A DNA stretch of 64,000 bases, from assembly GCA_002439875.1 (NCBI GenBank), contig DJQB01000017.1:1-64000 (forward strand). The letters run 5' to 3'. Positions 8,207-17,243 of this stretch are shown one piece after another. Both the position numbers and the translations under genes were made by a program. Position 1 is the first letter of the stretch; the number at the start of each line of letters is the position of its first letter. The notes below the pieces were generated by a model. That model had not been told where the DNA came from. It searched no databases and worked only from the letters and a program-made list of their open reading frames with translations. The stretch is from Bacteroidales bacterium UBA6397. GTDB lineage: Bacteria > Bacteroidota > Bacteroidia > Bacteroidales > UBA932.

Positions 8207-9280
8207 TTATTTATCATTTTCTATCAATTCCGCCACTTTGTCGCCCACTTCGGAGGTGCCAAGAGGACGCACACCGGACTGGGCAAGATCCTCAGTGACA
8301 AAGCCTTTATCGATGCTTTCGCTGACTGCCTTGCGAATGGCGGAACCTTCCTGCTTCAGCCCGAACGCATACTCGAACATCATCGCAGCGGAGAGGATTG
8401 TGGCGAGTGGATTGGCGATGTTCCGTCCCGCCGCCTGAGGATAGGAGCCATGGATAGGTTCATAGACACCCGTATGCTCTCCAAGCGAGGCGGAGGCAAG
8501 CAGCCCCATCGAACCGGAGATGCAGCTGGCCTCATCAGTCAGGATGTCCCCGAACGTGTTCTCAGTCACAAGCACATCGAAAAAGCGAGGATCGGTGATA
8601 AGTTTCATCGCGGCGTTGTCCACATACATATAGTCAGTCTGGACTTCAGGATATTCAGGAGCCATCTCCTGTGCCACCTGCCTCCAAAGCCTCGAAGACT
8701 CCAGAACGTTGGCCTTGTCAACCACCGTCAAATGCTTGCGGCGAATCGTTGCCAATGAATATGCCTTCCGCAGGATCCGCTCAACCTCATAACGGTGGTA
8801 AATGTTGGTGTCATAGGCCGTGTCACCACCGTCAAGGCGGCCTTTCTCTCCGAAATACATACCTCCTGTCAACTCCCTGACGCAGACGAAATCCGCCCCT
8901 GAGGCTATTTCAGGCCTGAGAGGGGATCTGTCCAGCAGGCTTGGAAACGTCTCAACCGGCCTTAGATTGGCATAAAGCCCAAGTTCCCGGCGCATCGCAA
9001 GCAGCCCTTGTTCCGGACGGACCTTCGCGGTGGGGTCATTGTCATATTTGGGATCCCCGACGGAGCCGAAGAGGACGGCATCGCTGTCAAGGCAGACTTT
9101 CAGGGTTTCTTCCGGAAAGGCTGAGCCGCAGTTGTCTATCGCGCGCGCTCCGACAAAGGCAAACCGGTACTTTACTTCGTGCCCGAAACGCCTGCAGACC
9201 GCATCAATGGCCTTTACGGCCTGTTCCACCACTTCCGGGCCGACTCCGTCACCCGGCAATTTCGCTATGTTCAGTTTCAT
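8207..9280 (-). CDS. leuB: 3-isopropylmalate dehydrogenase
   Basis: Oxidatively decarboxylates 3-isopropylmalate to 2-oxoisocaproate with NAD. The N-terminus MKLNIAKLPGDGVGPEVV, the KANVLESSRLWR segment and the metal-binding region (ENTFGDILTDEAS) identify the family; about 357 residues is complete. The start is placed at the ATG in GAATATG (9280). It overlaps the end of leuD by 32 nt, an unusually long overlap that suggests translational coupling. Confidence 0.95.
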   Translation of the reverse strand: MKLNIAKLPGDGVGPEVVEQAVKAIDAVCRRFGHEVKYRFAFVGARAIDNCGSAFPEETLKVCLDSDAVLFGSVGDPKYDNDPTAKVRPEQGLLAMRRELGLYANLRPVETFPSLLDRSPLRPEIASGADFVCVRELTGGMYFGEKGRLDGGDTAYDTNIYHRYEVERILRKAYSLATIRRKHLTVVDKANVLESSRLWRQVAQEMAPEYPEVQTDYMYVDNAAMKLITDPRFFDVLVTENTFGDILTDEASCISGSMGLLASASLGEHTGVYEPIHGSYPQAAGRNIANPLATILSAAMMFEYAFGLKQEGSAIRKAVSESIDKGFVTEDLAQSGVRPLGTSEVGDKVAELIENDK

Positions 9281-9857
9281 ATTCTTCAATTATGTCTTTA
9301 TGTTCCAACAGGTAATCAATGTCATCAAGGGCGTTCTCAAGGCAGTACTTCTTGTAGGAGTTTATCTCGAAACGCTCCGAGCTGCCGTCCGAAAGAAGGG
9401 TAACCTTCTGGGACGGAAGGTCGATCCGCAGCTTCACGGACGGATCAGCGGAGATCGCCTCAAAAATCTTTTTGAGGAAGGCCTCGCTGACCTGGACCGG
9501 CAACACGAAGCTGTTGAGCTCGTTGTTACGATGGATGTCCGCGAACGAGCTGGAGACAACCGCCATGAATCCATAGCCGGCTATCGCCCATGCCGCGTGT
9601 TCGCGGCTTGAGCCCGAACCGAAGTTCGCTCCTGCCACGAGGATGCACCCGCTGTAGCGAGGATCGTTGAGCACGAAGTCCTTGGCAAGGCTCCCGTCCG
9701 GGGAATATCTCCAGTCACGGAAAAGATTCTCTCCGAAAAACTTCTCATCCCTTGTGGTGGCCTTGAGAAAACGGGCCGGGATGATCTGATCCGTGTCGAT
9801 GTTCTCTATCGGCAGAGGGATGCAACTGCTTTCTATGATGTTGAATTTCTGTTTCAT
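9249..9857 (-). CDS. leuD: 3-isopropylmalate dehydratase small subunit
   Basis: Small (swivel-domain) subunit of isopropylmalate isomerase, 202 residues from MKQKFNIIESSCIPL. It contains the typical NIDTDQIIPARFLK and GANFGSGSSREHAAWAI motifs. It works with LeuC to convert 2- to 3-isopropylmalate. The start at 9857 overlaps the leuC stop by 4 nt (ATGA), which fits subunit coupling; its 3' end overlaps leuB. Confidence 0.95.
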   Translation of the reverse strand: MKQKFNIIESSCIPLPIENIDTDQIIPARFLKATTRDEKFFGENLFRDWRYSPDGSLAKDFVLNDPRYSGCILVAGANFGSGSSREHAAWAIAGYGFMAVVSSSFADIHRNNELNSFVLPVQVSEAFLKKIFEAISADPSVKLRIDLPSQKVTLLSDGSSERFEINSYKKYCLENALDDIDYLLEHKDIIEEYETEHSEIAG

Positions 9858-11215
9858 ATCAATTCTCTTGGATCTGTGACACATCCTGTTACCGCAGCCG
9901 CGGCGGCAGTCAGAGGACTTGCAAGCATTGTACGGGCACCGGGGCCTTGGCGACCCTCAAAGTTACGGTTGCTCGTGGAGACAGCATATTTACCGGCCGG
10001 AATCTTGTCCCCGTTCATCGCAAGGCACGCTGAGCATCCCGGCTTGCGGATCTCAAACCCGGAATCCTCAAGAATCTTGTCCAGCCCTTCCTCCTCAATC
10101 TGACGACGGACAGCCCATGAGCCCGGCACGAGCCATGCGGTGACTCCTTCAGCCTTCCTGCGGCCTTTCACGATGGAGGCGAACGCGCGGAAATCCTCGA
10201 TTCTTCCGTTCGTGCAGGCCCCAAGAAACACATAATCAACCTTATGACCAAGAAGTCTCTCACCTGCGGAAAGCCCCATGTAGTCTAAAGCGCGCCGGGC
10301 CGTACCGGCAGGAATGACGCCATCCACCGGCATTCCCATTCCCGGATTGGTGCCGTAGGTGATCATCGGGCTGATGTCGGAGGCATCGAAGACATATTCC
10401 TTGTCAAAGACGGCATCGTCTCCGCTGCGAAGGGTTCTCCAATATTCCACAGCCTTGTCCCAAGCCTCTCCCTTAGGTGAGAACTCACGGCCTTTGAGGT
10501 AGGCGAAAGTGGTCTCGTCCGGGGCCACGAATCCGCCTCTGGCTCCCATCTCGATCGACAGATTGCAAAGTGTCAGACGGCCTTCCATTGATAGACCACG
10601 GATCGCCGAGCCGGCATATTCAATAAAATACCCGGTGGCACCGGAAGTCGTGAGCTTCATCATAAGGCAGAGAGCCACATCCTTGGCTGTCACGCCTTTT
10701 CCGAGTTCCCCTTCAACCCTGATTCTCATTGATTTAGGCTTTTGCTGAAGGATACACTCAGTGGCGAGGGCCATCTCGACCTCGCTTGTGCCTATGCCGA
10801 ACGCCACAGCTCCTACGGCTCCGTGGGTGGAAGTGTGCGAGTCTCCGCAGACAATGGTCATTCCCGGCAGGGACAAGCCTTTCTCAGGACCAACGACATG
10901 GACGATTCCGTTGTCAGGACTCATCATCGTATAATGCACAAGACCGAACTCGGACGCGTTGCGCTCAAGAGTCTCCACCTGGCAGCGGCAGACCTCATCA
11001 GCGAAAGCGGAACCTTTTGTAGGAATATCATGGTCCGGCATGCAGAATATCCTTTCCGGGCGCATGATGCCGCAGCCGCGCTTCCTAATGCCCTCAAAAG
11101 CCTGCGGGCTTGTCACCTCGTGACAGTAGAGCCTGTCAATGTAGAGCTGCGTGGGACCGCCATCGATGATGGACACAATGTGGCTGTCCCAGATTTTGTC
11201 AAAAAGAGTGTTCAT
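9854..11215 (-). CDS. leuC: 3-isopropylmalate dehydratase large subunit
   Basis: Aconitase-family iron-sulfur enzyme, 453 residues. GDSHTSTHGAVGAVAFGIGT, GACTNGRIEDFR and GCSACLAMN contain the catalytic residues and the three cysteines that hold the 4Fe-4S cluster. It pairs with LeuD. It starts 4 nt inside the end of leuA (ATGA overlap), so leuA, leuC and leuD are translationally coupled. Confidence 0.96.
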   Translation of the reverse strand: MNTLFDKIWDSHIVSIIDGGPTQLYIDRLYCHEVTSPQAFEGIRKRGCGIMRPERIFCMPDHDIPTKGSAFADEVCRCQVETLERNASEFGLVHYTMMSPDNGIVHVVGPEKGLSLPGMTIVCGDSHTSTHGAVGAVAFGIGTSEVEMALATECILQQKPKSMRIRVEGELGKGVTAKDVALCLMMKLTTSGATGYFIEYAGSAIRGLSMEGRLTLCNLSIEMGARGGFVAPDETTFAYLKGREFSPKGEAWDKAVEYWRTLRSGDDAVFDKEYVFDASDISPMITYGTNPGMGMPVDGVIPAGTARRALDYMGLSAGERLLGHKVDYVFLGACTNGRIEDFRAFASIVKGRRKAEGVTAWLVPGSWAVRRQIEEEGLDKILEDSGFEIRKPGCSACLAMNGDKIPAGKYAVSTSNRNFEGRQGPGARTMLASPLTAAAAAVTGCVTDPRELI

Positions 11216-12711
11216 CCCCTGAATCTGTTTATGCAGTCAATGAAAGCTTCGACCGAAGCGGTGACGATGTCGGTGTCCGCTCCGAATCCGTAATAGACAT
11301 GGCCGTCATGCTCGACCTGCATGTGGACCTTTCCCACATCGTCAGACCCTTTGGTGATGTTCTGGATCGTGAACTCCTTTATCACCATCTGGCGCTTGAT
11401 GATGAGTTTTAGGGCGTTGATGGCGGCATCGACCGGGCCGTTGCCACGGGAGGCAGCCTCGAATTTCTCGCCGGCGATGTCCAGACCGACACTTGCGATC
11501 GGCCTGAGTCCCTTGCCGCTTGTCACCTGGAGGTACTCAAGCTTGACGTGATGATCCTCGGCTCTGTCAGCCCCGGCAAGCACAAGAAGATCGTCATCAC
11601 TCACCTGCTTCTTCTTGTCCGCAAGCTTGAGGAACTCATCGTAGAAGGCGTCCAGTTTCTTGCCCTCCATCTTGATGCCAAGAACTTCAAGACGGTACTT
11701 AAGAGCCGCGTGACCGCTTCTGGCCGTAAGCACGATGTCATTGTCGTCGATTCCTACGTCCTTAGGATCGATTATCTCGTAGGTGGTCACATTCTTAAGA
11801 ACACCATCCTGATGGATGCCGGAAGAGTGCGCGAAAGCGTTGCGCCCGACTATGGCTTTGTTGGCCTGAACCGGCATATTCATAAGATTCGAGACCATCC
11901 GGCTGACAGGAGTGATCTTGGTTGTGTTGATGTTGGTGACCAGAGGGATGTCGCTGTGGCTTTTTATGATCATGGCGATCTCCTCCAGGGCCGTGTTGCC
12001 GGCACGCTCCCCTACTCCGTTGATGGTGACTTCGCACTGGCGGGCCCCGGCAAGTAGGCCGGACATAGTGTTGGCTGTCGCCATCCCAAGGTCGTTGTGG
12101 CAATGTGTGGAGATGATGGCCTTGTCGATCCCCTCCACGTTGTCAACAAGGTATTTGATCTTGGCCGCATACTCGGAAGGAAGGCAGTAGCCTGTCGTGT
12201 CGGGGATGTTCACAACAGTGGCACCGGCCTTTATGACGGCCTCAACGACTTTCGCAAGATACTCATTGTCAGTTCGTCCGGCATCCTCAGCGTAAAATTC
12301 CACGTCCTCAACATATTTCTTGGCGTACCTGACAGCGCTCACCGCGCGTTCGAGAATCTCCTCTCTGGTGGAGTTGAACTTGTACCTGATGTGGGGGTCG
12401 GATGTGCCGATGCCGGTGTGTATGCGCTTGTGCTTGGCGTATTTAAGGGCCTCGGCAGCGACATCAATGTCCTTCTGGACAGCGCGGGTGAGCGCACAGA
12501 TCGTCGGCCATGTGACGGCCTTGGAAATCTCCACGACCGAGTTGAAATCCCCCGGACTGGAAATCGGGAAGCCTGCCTCGATGACATCCACGCCCAATTC
12601 CTCAAGTGCCTTGGCGACCTGGATTTTCTCCACTGTGTTGAGCTGGCACCCTGGCACCTGCTCGCCATCTCGCAGGGTGGTGTCAAAAATGTAAATTCTA
12701 TCTGGGTTCAT
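11212..12711 (-). CDS. leuA: 2-isopropylmalate synthase
   Basis: Commits acetyl-CoA and 2-oxoisovalerate to leucine synthesis. DTTLRDGEQVPG (about residues 9-20) and STHCHNDLGMA are the HMGL-like metal-binding motifs, and the C-terminal about 120 residues form the LeuA allosteric domain that senses leucine. 499 residues is typical of the long form. It follows hisIE by only 27 nt on the same strand, so the leucine genes appear to continue the histidine operon. Confidence 0.96.
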   Translation of the reverse strand: MNPDRIYIFDTTLRDGEQVPGCQLNTVEKIQVAKALEELGVDVIEAGFPISSPGDFNSVVEISKAVTWPTICALTRAVQKDIDVAAEALKYAKHKRIHTGIGTSDPHIRYKFNSTREEILERAVSAVRYAKKYVEDVEFYAEDAGRTDNEYLAKVVEAVIKAGATVVNIPDTTGYCLPSEYAAKIKYLVDNVEGIDKAIISTHCHNDLGMATANTMSGLLAGARQCEVTINGVGERAGNTALEEIAMIIKSHSDIPLVTNINTTKITPVSRMVSNLMNMPVQANKAIVGRNAFAHSSGIHQDGVLKNVTTYEIIDPKDVGIDDNDIVLTARSGHAALKYRLEVLGIKMEGKKLDAFYDEFLKLADKKKQVSDDDLLVLAGADRAEDHHVKLEYLQVTSGKGLRPIASVGLDIAGEKFEAASRGNGPVDAAINALKLIIKRQMVIKEFTIQNITKGSDDVGKVHMQVEHDGHVYYGFGADTDIVTASVEAFIDCINRFRG

Positions 12712-12738
12712 ATGTAATTTGTTAAGTTCGTAAAATAC

Positions 12739-13356
12739 CTACTTATGTCTCTTCTCCAGTTCCTTTTCAAGGTCGGCGATGCCGTGGCCTCTGCCGACAA
12801 GAAGCACGAGAAGATGGTAAACCAGATCCGAGGCCTCGTAGATCATGCGCTCGTCGTCACCTTTCACAGCCTCGATGACGGTCTCAACCGCCTCCTCACC
12901 GACTTTCTGGGCCATTCTTGGAGTTCCGGCCTTGAACAGCGAGGTGGTGTAGGACTTCTCAGGCATCTGCTCGTGGCGGCCTTTGATCACGCTTTCAAGC
13001 TCACGGATGAATCCTGTGCTGGTCGGCACGGCATCGCCCCAGCAAGTTTTGGTGCCTTTGTGGCAGGCCGGGCCGTCAGGGATCGCTCGTACGAGGAGGG
13101 TGTCCGAGTCGCAATCCACCGCGATTGAGACAAGGTGCAGAAAGTTGCCGCTGGCCTCGCCTTTTGTCCAGAGAGTCTGGCGGGAGCGGCTGTAGAATGT
13201 CACAAGACCGCTGGTCTGGGTCTTTTCGAGAGCCTCGGCGTTCATGTAGCCGAGCATGAGGACCTGAAGGGTGTTCCGGTCCTGGACGATCGCCGGCACG
13301 AGTCCGTCGGCACCAGTCTTAAGTGTTTTAAAATCAATCATATCGTTAAAGTTCAT
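12739..13356 (-). CDS. hisIE: bifunctional phosphoribosyl-AMP cyclohydrolase / phosphoribosyl-ATP pyrophosphatase
   Basis: Catalyses steps two and three of histidine synthesis. The HisI half (about 1-105) has MLGYMNAEAL and the metal/catalytic segment CHKGTKTCW; the HisE half (about 115-205) has GEEAVETVIEA and the acidic helix ASDLVYHLLVLL. 205 residues is normal for the fusion. An alternative in-frame start lies at 13341. It ends the histidine part of the array; the next gene is leuA. Confidence 0.95.
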   Translation of the reverse strand: MNFNDMIDFKTLKTGADGLVPAIVQDRNTLQVLMLGYMNAEALEKTQTSGLVTFYSRSRQTLWTKGEASGNFLHLVSIAVDCDSDTLLVRAIPDGPACHKGTKTCWGDAVPTSTGFIRELESVIKGRHEQMPEKSYTTSLFKAGTPRMAQKVGEEAVETVIEAVKGDDERMIYEASDLVYHLLVLLVGRGHGIADLEKELEKRHK

Positions 13357-13357
13357 T

Positions 13358-14158
13358 TTATAGTCTTACATTCACTCCGTGAGCGCGGAGGGTTCTTTTC
13401 AAATCAGGGATGGAGATTTCGCCGTAATGGAATATGCTCGCGGCAAGGGCAGCGTCGGCACAGCCGGTGGTCAGGACTTCCTCAATGTCGCTGACGCTTC
13501 CCGCTCCTCCAGAGGCGATCACGGGGATGGAAAGTTCCTCAGCGAGATGTGAATATGCTTCCACGGCATAGCCGTTTCGGGTTCCGTCGTGATCCATGGA
13601 GGTGAAGAGAATTTCTCCGGCACCGAGGTTCTGGACTTCTTTGGCCCATGAATATAACTCCTTGTCGGTCGGGGTCTTGCCACCGTGGGTCATCACTTGC
13701 CAGTAGTTGTTACCGACCAAAGAGGTCGCTACGACAGGCTCAGCGACCGGAAAAGCGGACGTCCTCGCGTCAATCGCCACGACAACAAACTGGGAGCCAT
13801 AGCGCGAGGCGATCCGCGAAATGATCTCCGGATGAAGCACCGCGGCCGTGTTGACAGTGATCTTGTCCGCCCCGGCGTCCAGCAGCATGGCCGCATCCTC
13901 AAAAGATGATATTCCCCCACCCACAGTAAAAGGGATATCAATCCGTTCAGCAATCCGTGAGACCAGATCCGTGAAGGTCCTACGACCCTCAGAAGACGCA
14001 CTGATGTCCAGATAGACCAGTTCATCAGCCCCCTGGCCGGAATAGAATGCCCCCATCTCCACAGGATCCCCTACCTCACGAAGCCCCTCGAAGTTGATGC
14101 CCTTGACTACCTGTCCATCCTTGACATCAAGGCATGGTATTATCCTCTTGGCTAGCAT
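13358..14158 (-). CDS. hisF: imidazole glycerol phosphate synthase, cyclase subunit
   Basis: TIM-barrel cyclase that receives ammonia from HisH and makes IGP plus AICAR. Catalytic aspartates lie in CLDVKDG and VAIDART. The start at 14158 (MLAKRIIPCLDV) is the family start, 1 nt after the hisA stop. Between VAIDART and WQVMTHGG the loop is lengthened by roughly 15 residues (with AEPVVATSLVGN) compared with the usual short loop, exactly where a REP/RPE-like repeat lies. The barrel is otherwise intact and probably active. Confidence 0.95.
   Translation of the reverse strand: MLAKRIIPCLDVKDGQVVKGINFEGLREVGDPVEMGAFYSGQGADELVYLDISASSEGRRTFTDLVSRIAERIDIPFTVGGGISSFEDAAMLLDAGADKITVNTAAVLHPEIISRIASRYGSQFVVVAIDARTSAFPVAEPVVATSLVGNNYWQVMTHGGKTPTDKELYSWAKEVQNLGAGEILFTSMDHDGTRNGYAVEAYSHLAEELSIPVIASGGAGSVSDIEEVLTTGCADAALAASIFHYGEISIPDLKRTLRAHGVNVRL
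13721..13756. repeat. REP/RPE-like palindrome inside hisF
   Basis: GGTCGCT and AGCGACC flank ACGACAGGCTC to give a 7-bp palindrome at about 13731-13755. It matches the CTTCGACAGGCTCAGCGACC element and is translated in the EPVEA frame as VAEPVVAT within a surface loop of HisF. Confidence 0.7.
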
Positions 14159-14159
14159 A

Positions 14160-14873
14160 TTACCTGAACAGCTCCTCAAGTTTCACACGTCCCTCGTAGA
14201 TGGCCTTCCCGACAATGGCCGAGCGAAGTCCGGACTTCTTCAGTTCGGTCAGGTCCTCGTAACTGGACACGCCACCGCTCACGATGATCTCCACTTCCGG
14301 GAACTGTTGCTGAAGGGCGGAGTAAAACTCCAGATTGACTCCCTGCAACATTCCGTCCCGTGACACCTCAGTCACAATAGCCTGACGAACAAGTCCTTCA
14401 AATGACTCCAAAGCCTGCACGGCAGACATCGGCACAGTCTCCTTCCAACCATGAGTCGCCACGAGGCCGTTCTTCAGGTCAAGCCCAAGAATGATCCGTC
14501 CTCCATATTCCTCAAGCCATTTTTTGAATATCCCAGGCTCCGTGAAAGCCATGCTCCCGCAGATGACGTATTCAGCGCCAGCGTCCAGCACCGCCTTGAG
14601 GGATTCCTCCGACTTCACTCCCCCGCCGAACTCTACTTTCAGCCCGGTCCCACGGGTGATGTTCCTGAGCACGCCCAGATTCTTCGGGCAGGACTCCTTC
14701 GCCCCATCAAGATCCACCAGATGAAGCCTTGTTGCCCCGGCCCGCTCAAAACTCTTCGCCATCTCCACAGGGTTGTCTGAATACACCTTCTCTTTCGCGT
14801 AGTCCCCTTGCGTGAGACGCACGCATCGGCCTCCGATGATGTCTATGGCCGGGATTATGTTAAAATTCTTCAT
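14160..14873 (-). CDS. hisA: phosphoribosylformimino-5-aminoimidazole carboxamide ribotide isomerase (ProFAR isomerase)
   Basis: TIM-barrel isomerase, step four of the pathway. PAIDIIGGRCVRLTQGDY at the N-terminus and LGLDLKNG hold the two catalytic aspartates. About 237 residues is complete. The start is at the ATG at 14873 (MKNFNIIPAID); a TTG 6 nt upstream is less likely. It lies between hisH and hisF, 1 nt from the latter. Confidence 0.96.
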   Translation of the reverse strand: MKNFNIIPAIDIIGGRCVRLTQGDYAKEKVYSDNPVEMAKSFERAGATRLHLVDLDGAKESCPKNLGVLRNITRGTGLKVEFGGGVKSEESLKAVLDAGAEYVICGSMAFTEPGIFKKWLEEYGGRIILGLDLKNGLVATHGWKETVPMSAVQALESFEGLVRQAIVTEVSRDGMLQGVNLEFYSALQQQFPEVEIIVSGGVSSYEDLTELKKSGLRSAIVGKAIYEGRVKLEELFR

Positions 14874-14927
14874 ACTCAACTTTCACAAACAAGCGATCAT
14901 TAATCATTCACAAACTTATCCAACATA

Positions 14928-15518
14928 TTATAATTCAATAAAATTCTTCAATATCTCCGCCCCTGCCGACCCACTTTTCTCCGGATGGAACTGGGTTCCG
15001 AAGAAATTGCCCCGCTGAAGCGCCCCGCTGAAACGGACACCGGCATATTCAGTCACAGCGGCAGTTTGTTCGATGAATATGTCAGGGCAGTAGGAGTGCA
15101 CATAATAGACGAAAGAGTCTTCGGGAATATTCCTGAACAACGGCCCTCGCAGCCCGGAAATCGTGTCCCATCCGGTGTGAGGGATCTTGACTCCGGGTTC
15201 TTCCGGGAACCGGCGGACACGGGGAGTGAATATTCCCATGCATTCGACATTTCCTTCATCGCTTGAGGAACACATCAGCTGCAGGCCGATGCATATTCCC
15301 AAAACCGGCCGGGTCAATGACTTGATGACAGGGATGAGGCCGGTGGATTCCAATGATTTCATCGCGGAGGACGCCTCCCCCACTCCTGGAAGCATCACAT
15401 GGTCGGCCTGACGGAGCGTTTCGGGATCGGATGTCAGGACATATTCAGCGCCAAGCCTTTGCAAGGCATTCTCGACCGAGCGGATGTTGCCGGCCTTGTA
15501 GTCAACTATCGCTATCAT
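14928..15518 (-). CDS. hisH: imidazole glycerol phosphate synthase, glutamine amidotransferase subunit
   Basis: Class I glutaminase of 196 residues that feeds ammonia to HisF. The nucleophile cysteine is in VLGICIGLQLM (the usual form is GICLGMQ) and the His-Glu pair is in GTQFHPEKSGS. It starts 4 nt within the end of the hisC/hisB fusion gene, implying coupling. Six GAATAT/ATATTC hexamers fall inside this short gene. Confidence 0.96.
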   Translation of the reverse strand: MIAIVDYKAGNIRSVENALQRLGAEYVLTSDPETLRQADHVMLPGVGEASSAMKSLESTGLIPVIKSLTRPVLGICIGLQLMCSSSDEGNVECMGIFTPRVRRFPEEPGVKIPHTGWDTISGLRGPLFRNIPEDSFVYYVHSYCPDIFIEQTAAVTEYAGVRFSGALQRGNFFGTQFHPEKSGSAGAEILKNFIEL

Positions 15519-17236
15519 AACAGGCCCTTGCTTGAAGGTAATTCATACGGAAAAGGTGTTCTCGCCACAGCCATCCTCAGCGCCCTTGCGAACGCCTTGA
15601 AGATAGCCTCGGCCTTATGGTGCTCGTTCTCGCCCTCCGCCCAGATGTGCAGGTTGCATTTAGCTCCGCAGCAGACGGACTGGAAGAAATGGCTGAACAT
15701 CTCGGTCGGTACATCTCCGGCTTTCTCACGCCTGAACTCCGCGTTCCATTTGAAATCGATCCTGCCTCCGAAATCCATCAGGACAGCGGCGTCGCAGTCG
15801 TCCATCGGGAGGACGAAACCGTAGCGGGCTATGCCGAGTTTCTGTCCAAGAGCAGCGTTTATGGCTTCTCCAAGGACGATTCCGACATCCTCAATCGTGT
15901 GGTGTTCATCGACTTGCAGATCGCCTTGGGCATTGATTGACAGGGAGACTCCCCCATGGTTCGGAATCTGCTCCAGCATGTGATCGAAGAACGGGAGACC
16001 GGTGGAGATGTCTGCTTTTTTGTCCATGGAATCCAGATCCAACTCAAGAGTAACGCTCGTCTCCTTGGTGTTGCGGACTATCCGGACATGGCGTTCGCCG
16101 AGGATCTCCAGACCGGTTCGGTGCGCTTCGACAGGCTCAGCGACCGAAGACGGTGATTCACTGACCGAAGCACGACGGTCACTGAGCCTGTCGAAGTGAC
16201 CTGACGTTCCCAGCAGCCGAAGCAGCCGATCATTCTCAGCCGGAATACCGACCGTGATGCGAAGGCATCCATCGCACCCCGGAACCTTGGAACGGTTCCT
16301 CACAATCACCCCTCCCGCAAGCAGCCTCTCATAAACCTCATCCGGAGCGTCAAACCTCACCAGCAAAAAGTTAGCGTCACTTGAATATATCCCCTTGACT
16401 TCCGGGCATTTGGCCAATTCTTTCTCAAGCCGGAACCTCTGCCCCACAATCTCCGCCACAGCCTTGTTTTTCGCACCTGCGTCCAGTTTGGCCAGTGCCA
16501 TCTTCTGAGCCAGCACATTGATGTTGTACGGGTACTTGACCTTGGACATCAACGAGACCACCACCGGATCAGCTATCGCCAACCCGATTCGCAGCCCGGC
16601 CATGCCCCAAGCCTTGGAAAGCGTCTGAAGCACAATCAGATTGGGGTATCTGCCAATCAAAGAGACCAGCGATGGCCTGACCGAAAAATCAATGTAGGCC
16701 TCGTCAAGAACCACCATCCCTCCGAATCTTTCAAGAATATCCTCGATCTGCTCCACAGGAAAGGAATTCCCTGTAGGGTTGTTCGGGGAGCAGATGAACA
16801 TCAGTCTGGTCTTCGAGTCGGATGCGGAAAGCATGGCATCCGTGTCCATCGAGAAATCGCTTTTGAGTTGAACCTTGCGGAACTCCACATCATTCATCGC
16901 AGCGGCCACCTCGTACATTCCGTAACTTGGGGCAATCGACACGGCATTGCTTTCTCTGGGAACGCAGAACACCCTATAGACCAAATCGATGGCCTCGTCA
17001 CTGCCGTTGCCCAAAAACAAGTGTTCGGTGTCAATGCCTTTGGTTTCAGCGATTTTGGCTTTCAAGGCTTTCTGATGGGGATCCGGATAGCGGTTGATGC
17101 CGTTGTTGTAGGGGTTCTCGTTGGCATCCAAGAATATTTCTGGGCGATTCAAGCCGCGGTCATCCCTGGCTGTGGAGTAGGACTCAAGACCTAAGATGTT
17201 TGGTCTTACTTGTTTAAGGACTTCTTCTATCTTCAT
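15515..17236 (-). CDS. hisC/hisB: HisC-HisB fusion: histidinol-phosphate aminotransferase + imidazoleglycerol-phosphate dehydratase
   Basis: A single frame joins two enzymes. Residues about 1-343 are a class II PLP aminotransferase (CSPNNPTGN, VLDEAYIDF, TLSKAWGMAGLRIG with the PLP lysine near 207). Residues about 375-573 are the IGP dehydratase domain (GLPFFDHMLEQ, DEHHTIEDVGI, EHHKAEAIFKAFARALR, all metal ligands present). The linker between them (about 344-373) is encoded by a full-length palindromic repeat. The HAD histidinol-phosphatase half seen in bifunctional HisB of enterobacteria and many Bacteroidetes is absent. The start is at the ATG at 17236; a TTG lies 6 nt upstream. Confidence 0.93.
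   Translation of the reverse strand: MKIEEVLKQVRPNILGLESYSTARDDRGLNRPEIFLDANENPYNNGINRYPDPHQKALKAKIAETKGIDTEHLFLGNGSDEAIDLVYRVFCVPRESNAVSIAPSYGMYEVAAAMNDVEFRKVQLKSDFSMDTDAMLSASDSKTRLMFICSPNNPTGNSFPVEQIEDILERFGGMVVLDEAYIDFSVRPSLVSLIGRYPNLIVLQTLSKAWGMAGLRIGLAIADPVVVSLMSKVKYPYNINVLAQKMALAKLDAGAKNKAVAEIVGQRFRLEKELAKCPEVKGIYSSDANFLLVRFDAPDEVYERLLAGGVIVRNRSKVPGCDGCLRITVGIPAENDRLLRLLGTSGHFDRLSDRRASVSESPSSVAEPVEAHRTGLEILGERHVRIVRNTKETSVTLELDLDSMDKKADISTGLPFFDHMLEQIPNHGGVSLSINAQGDLQVDEHHTIEDVGIVLGEAINAALGQKLGIARYGFVLPMDDCDAAVLMDFGGRIDFKWNAEFRREKAGDVPTEMFSHFFQSVCCGAKCNLHIWAEGENEHHKAEAIFKAFARALRMAVARTPFPYELPSSKGLL
16115..16203. repeat. full-length REP/RPE-like palindrome in the HisC-HisB linker
   Basis: Two long inverted arms: GCGCTTCGACAGGCTCAGCG at about 16124-16143 (continuing ACCG) and CGGTCACTGAGCCTGTCGAA at about 16177-16196 (continuing GTG). 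The roughly 30-nt centre itself contains another CTGACCGAAG. The element is translated through in frame, giving FDRLSDR from one arm and AEPVEAH from the other. This is the most complete copy in the window. Confidence 0.85.
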
Positions 17237-17243
17237 TGCCAAT

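Noticed and set aside
11246..11265. CTTCGACCGAAGCGGTGAC in leuA resembling the palindromic repeat
   Set aside because: It encodes the conserved ASVEAFIDC region of LeuA and lacks the GACAGGCTCAG core, so it is ordinary coding sequence.
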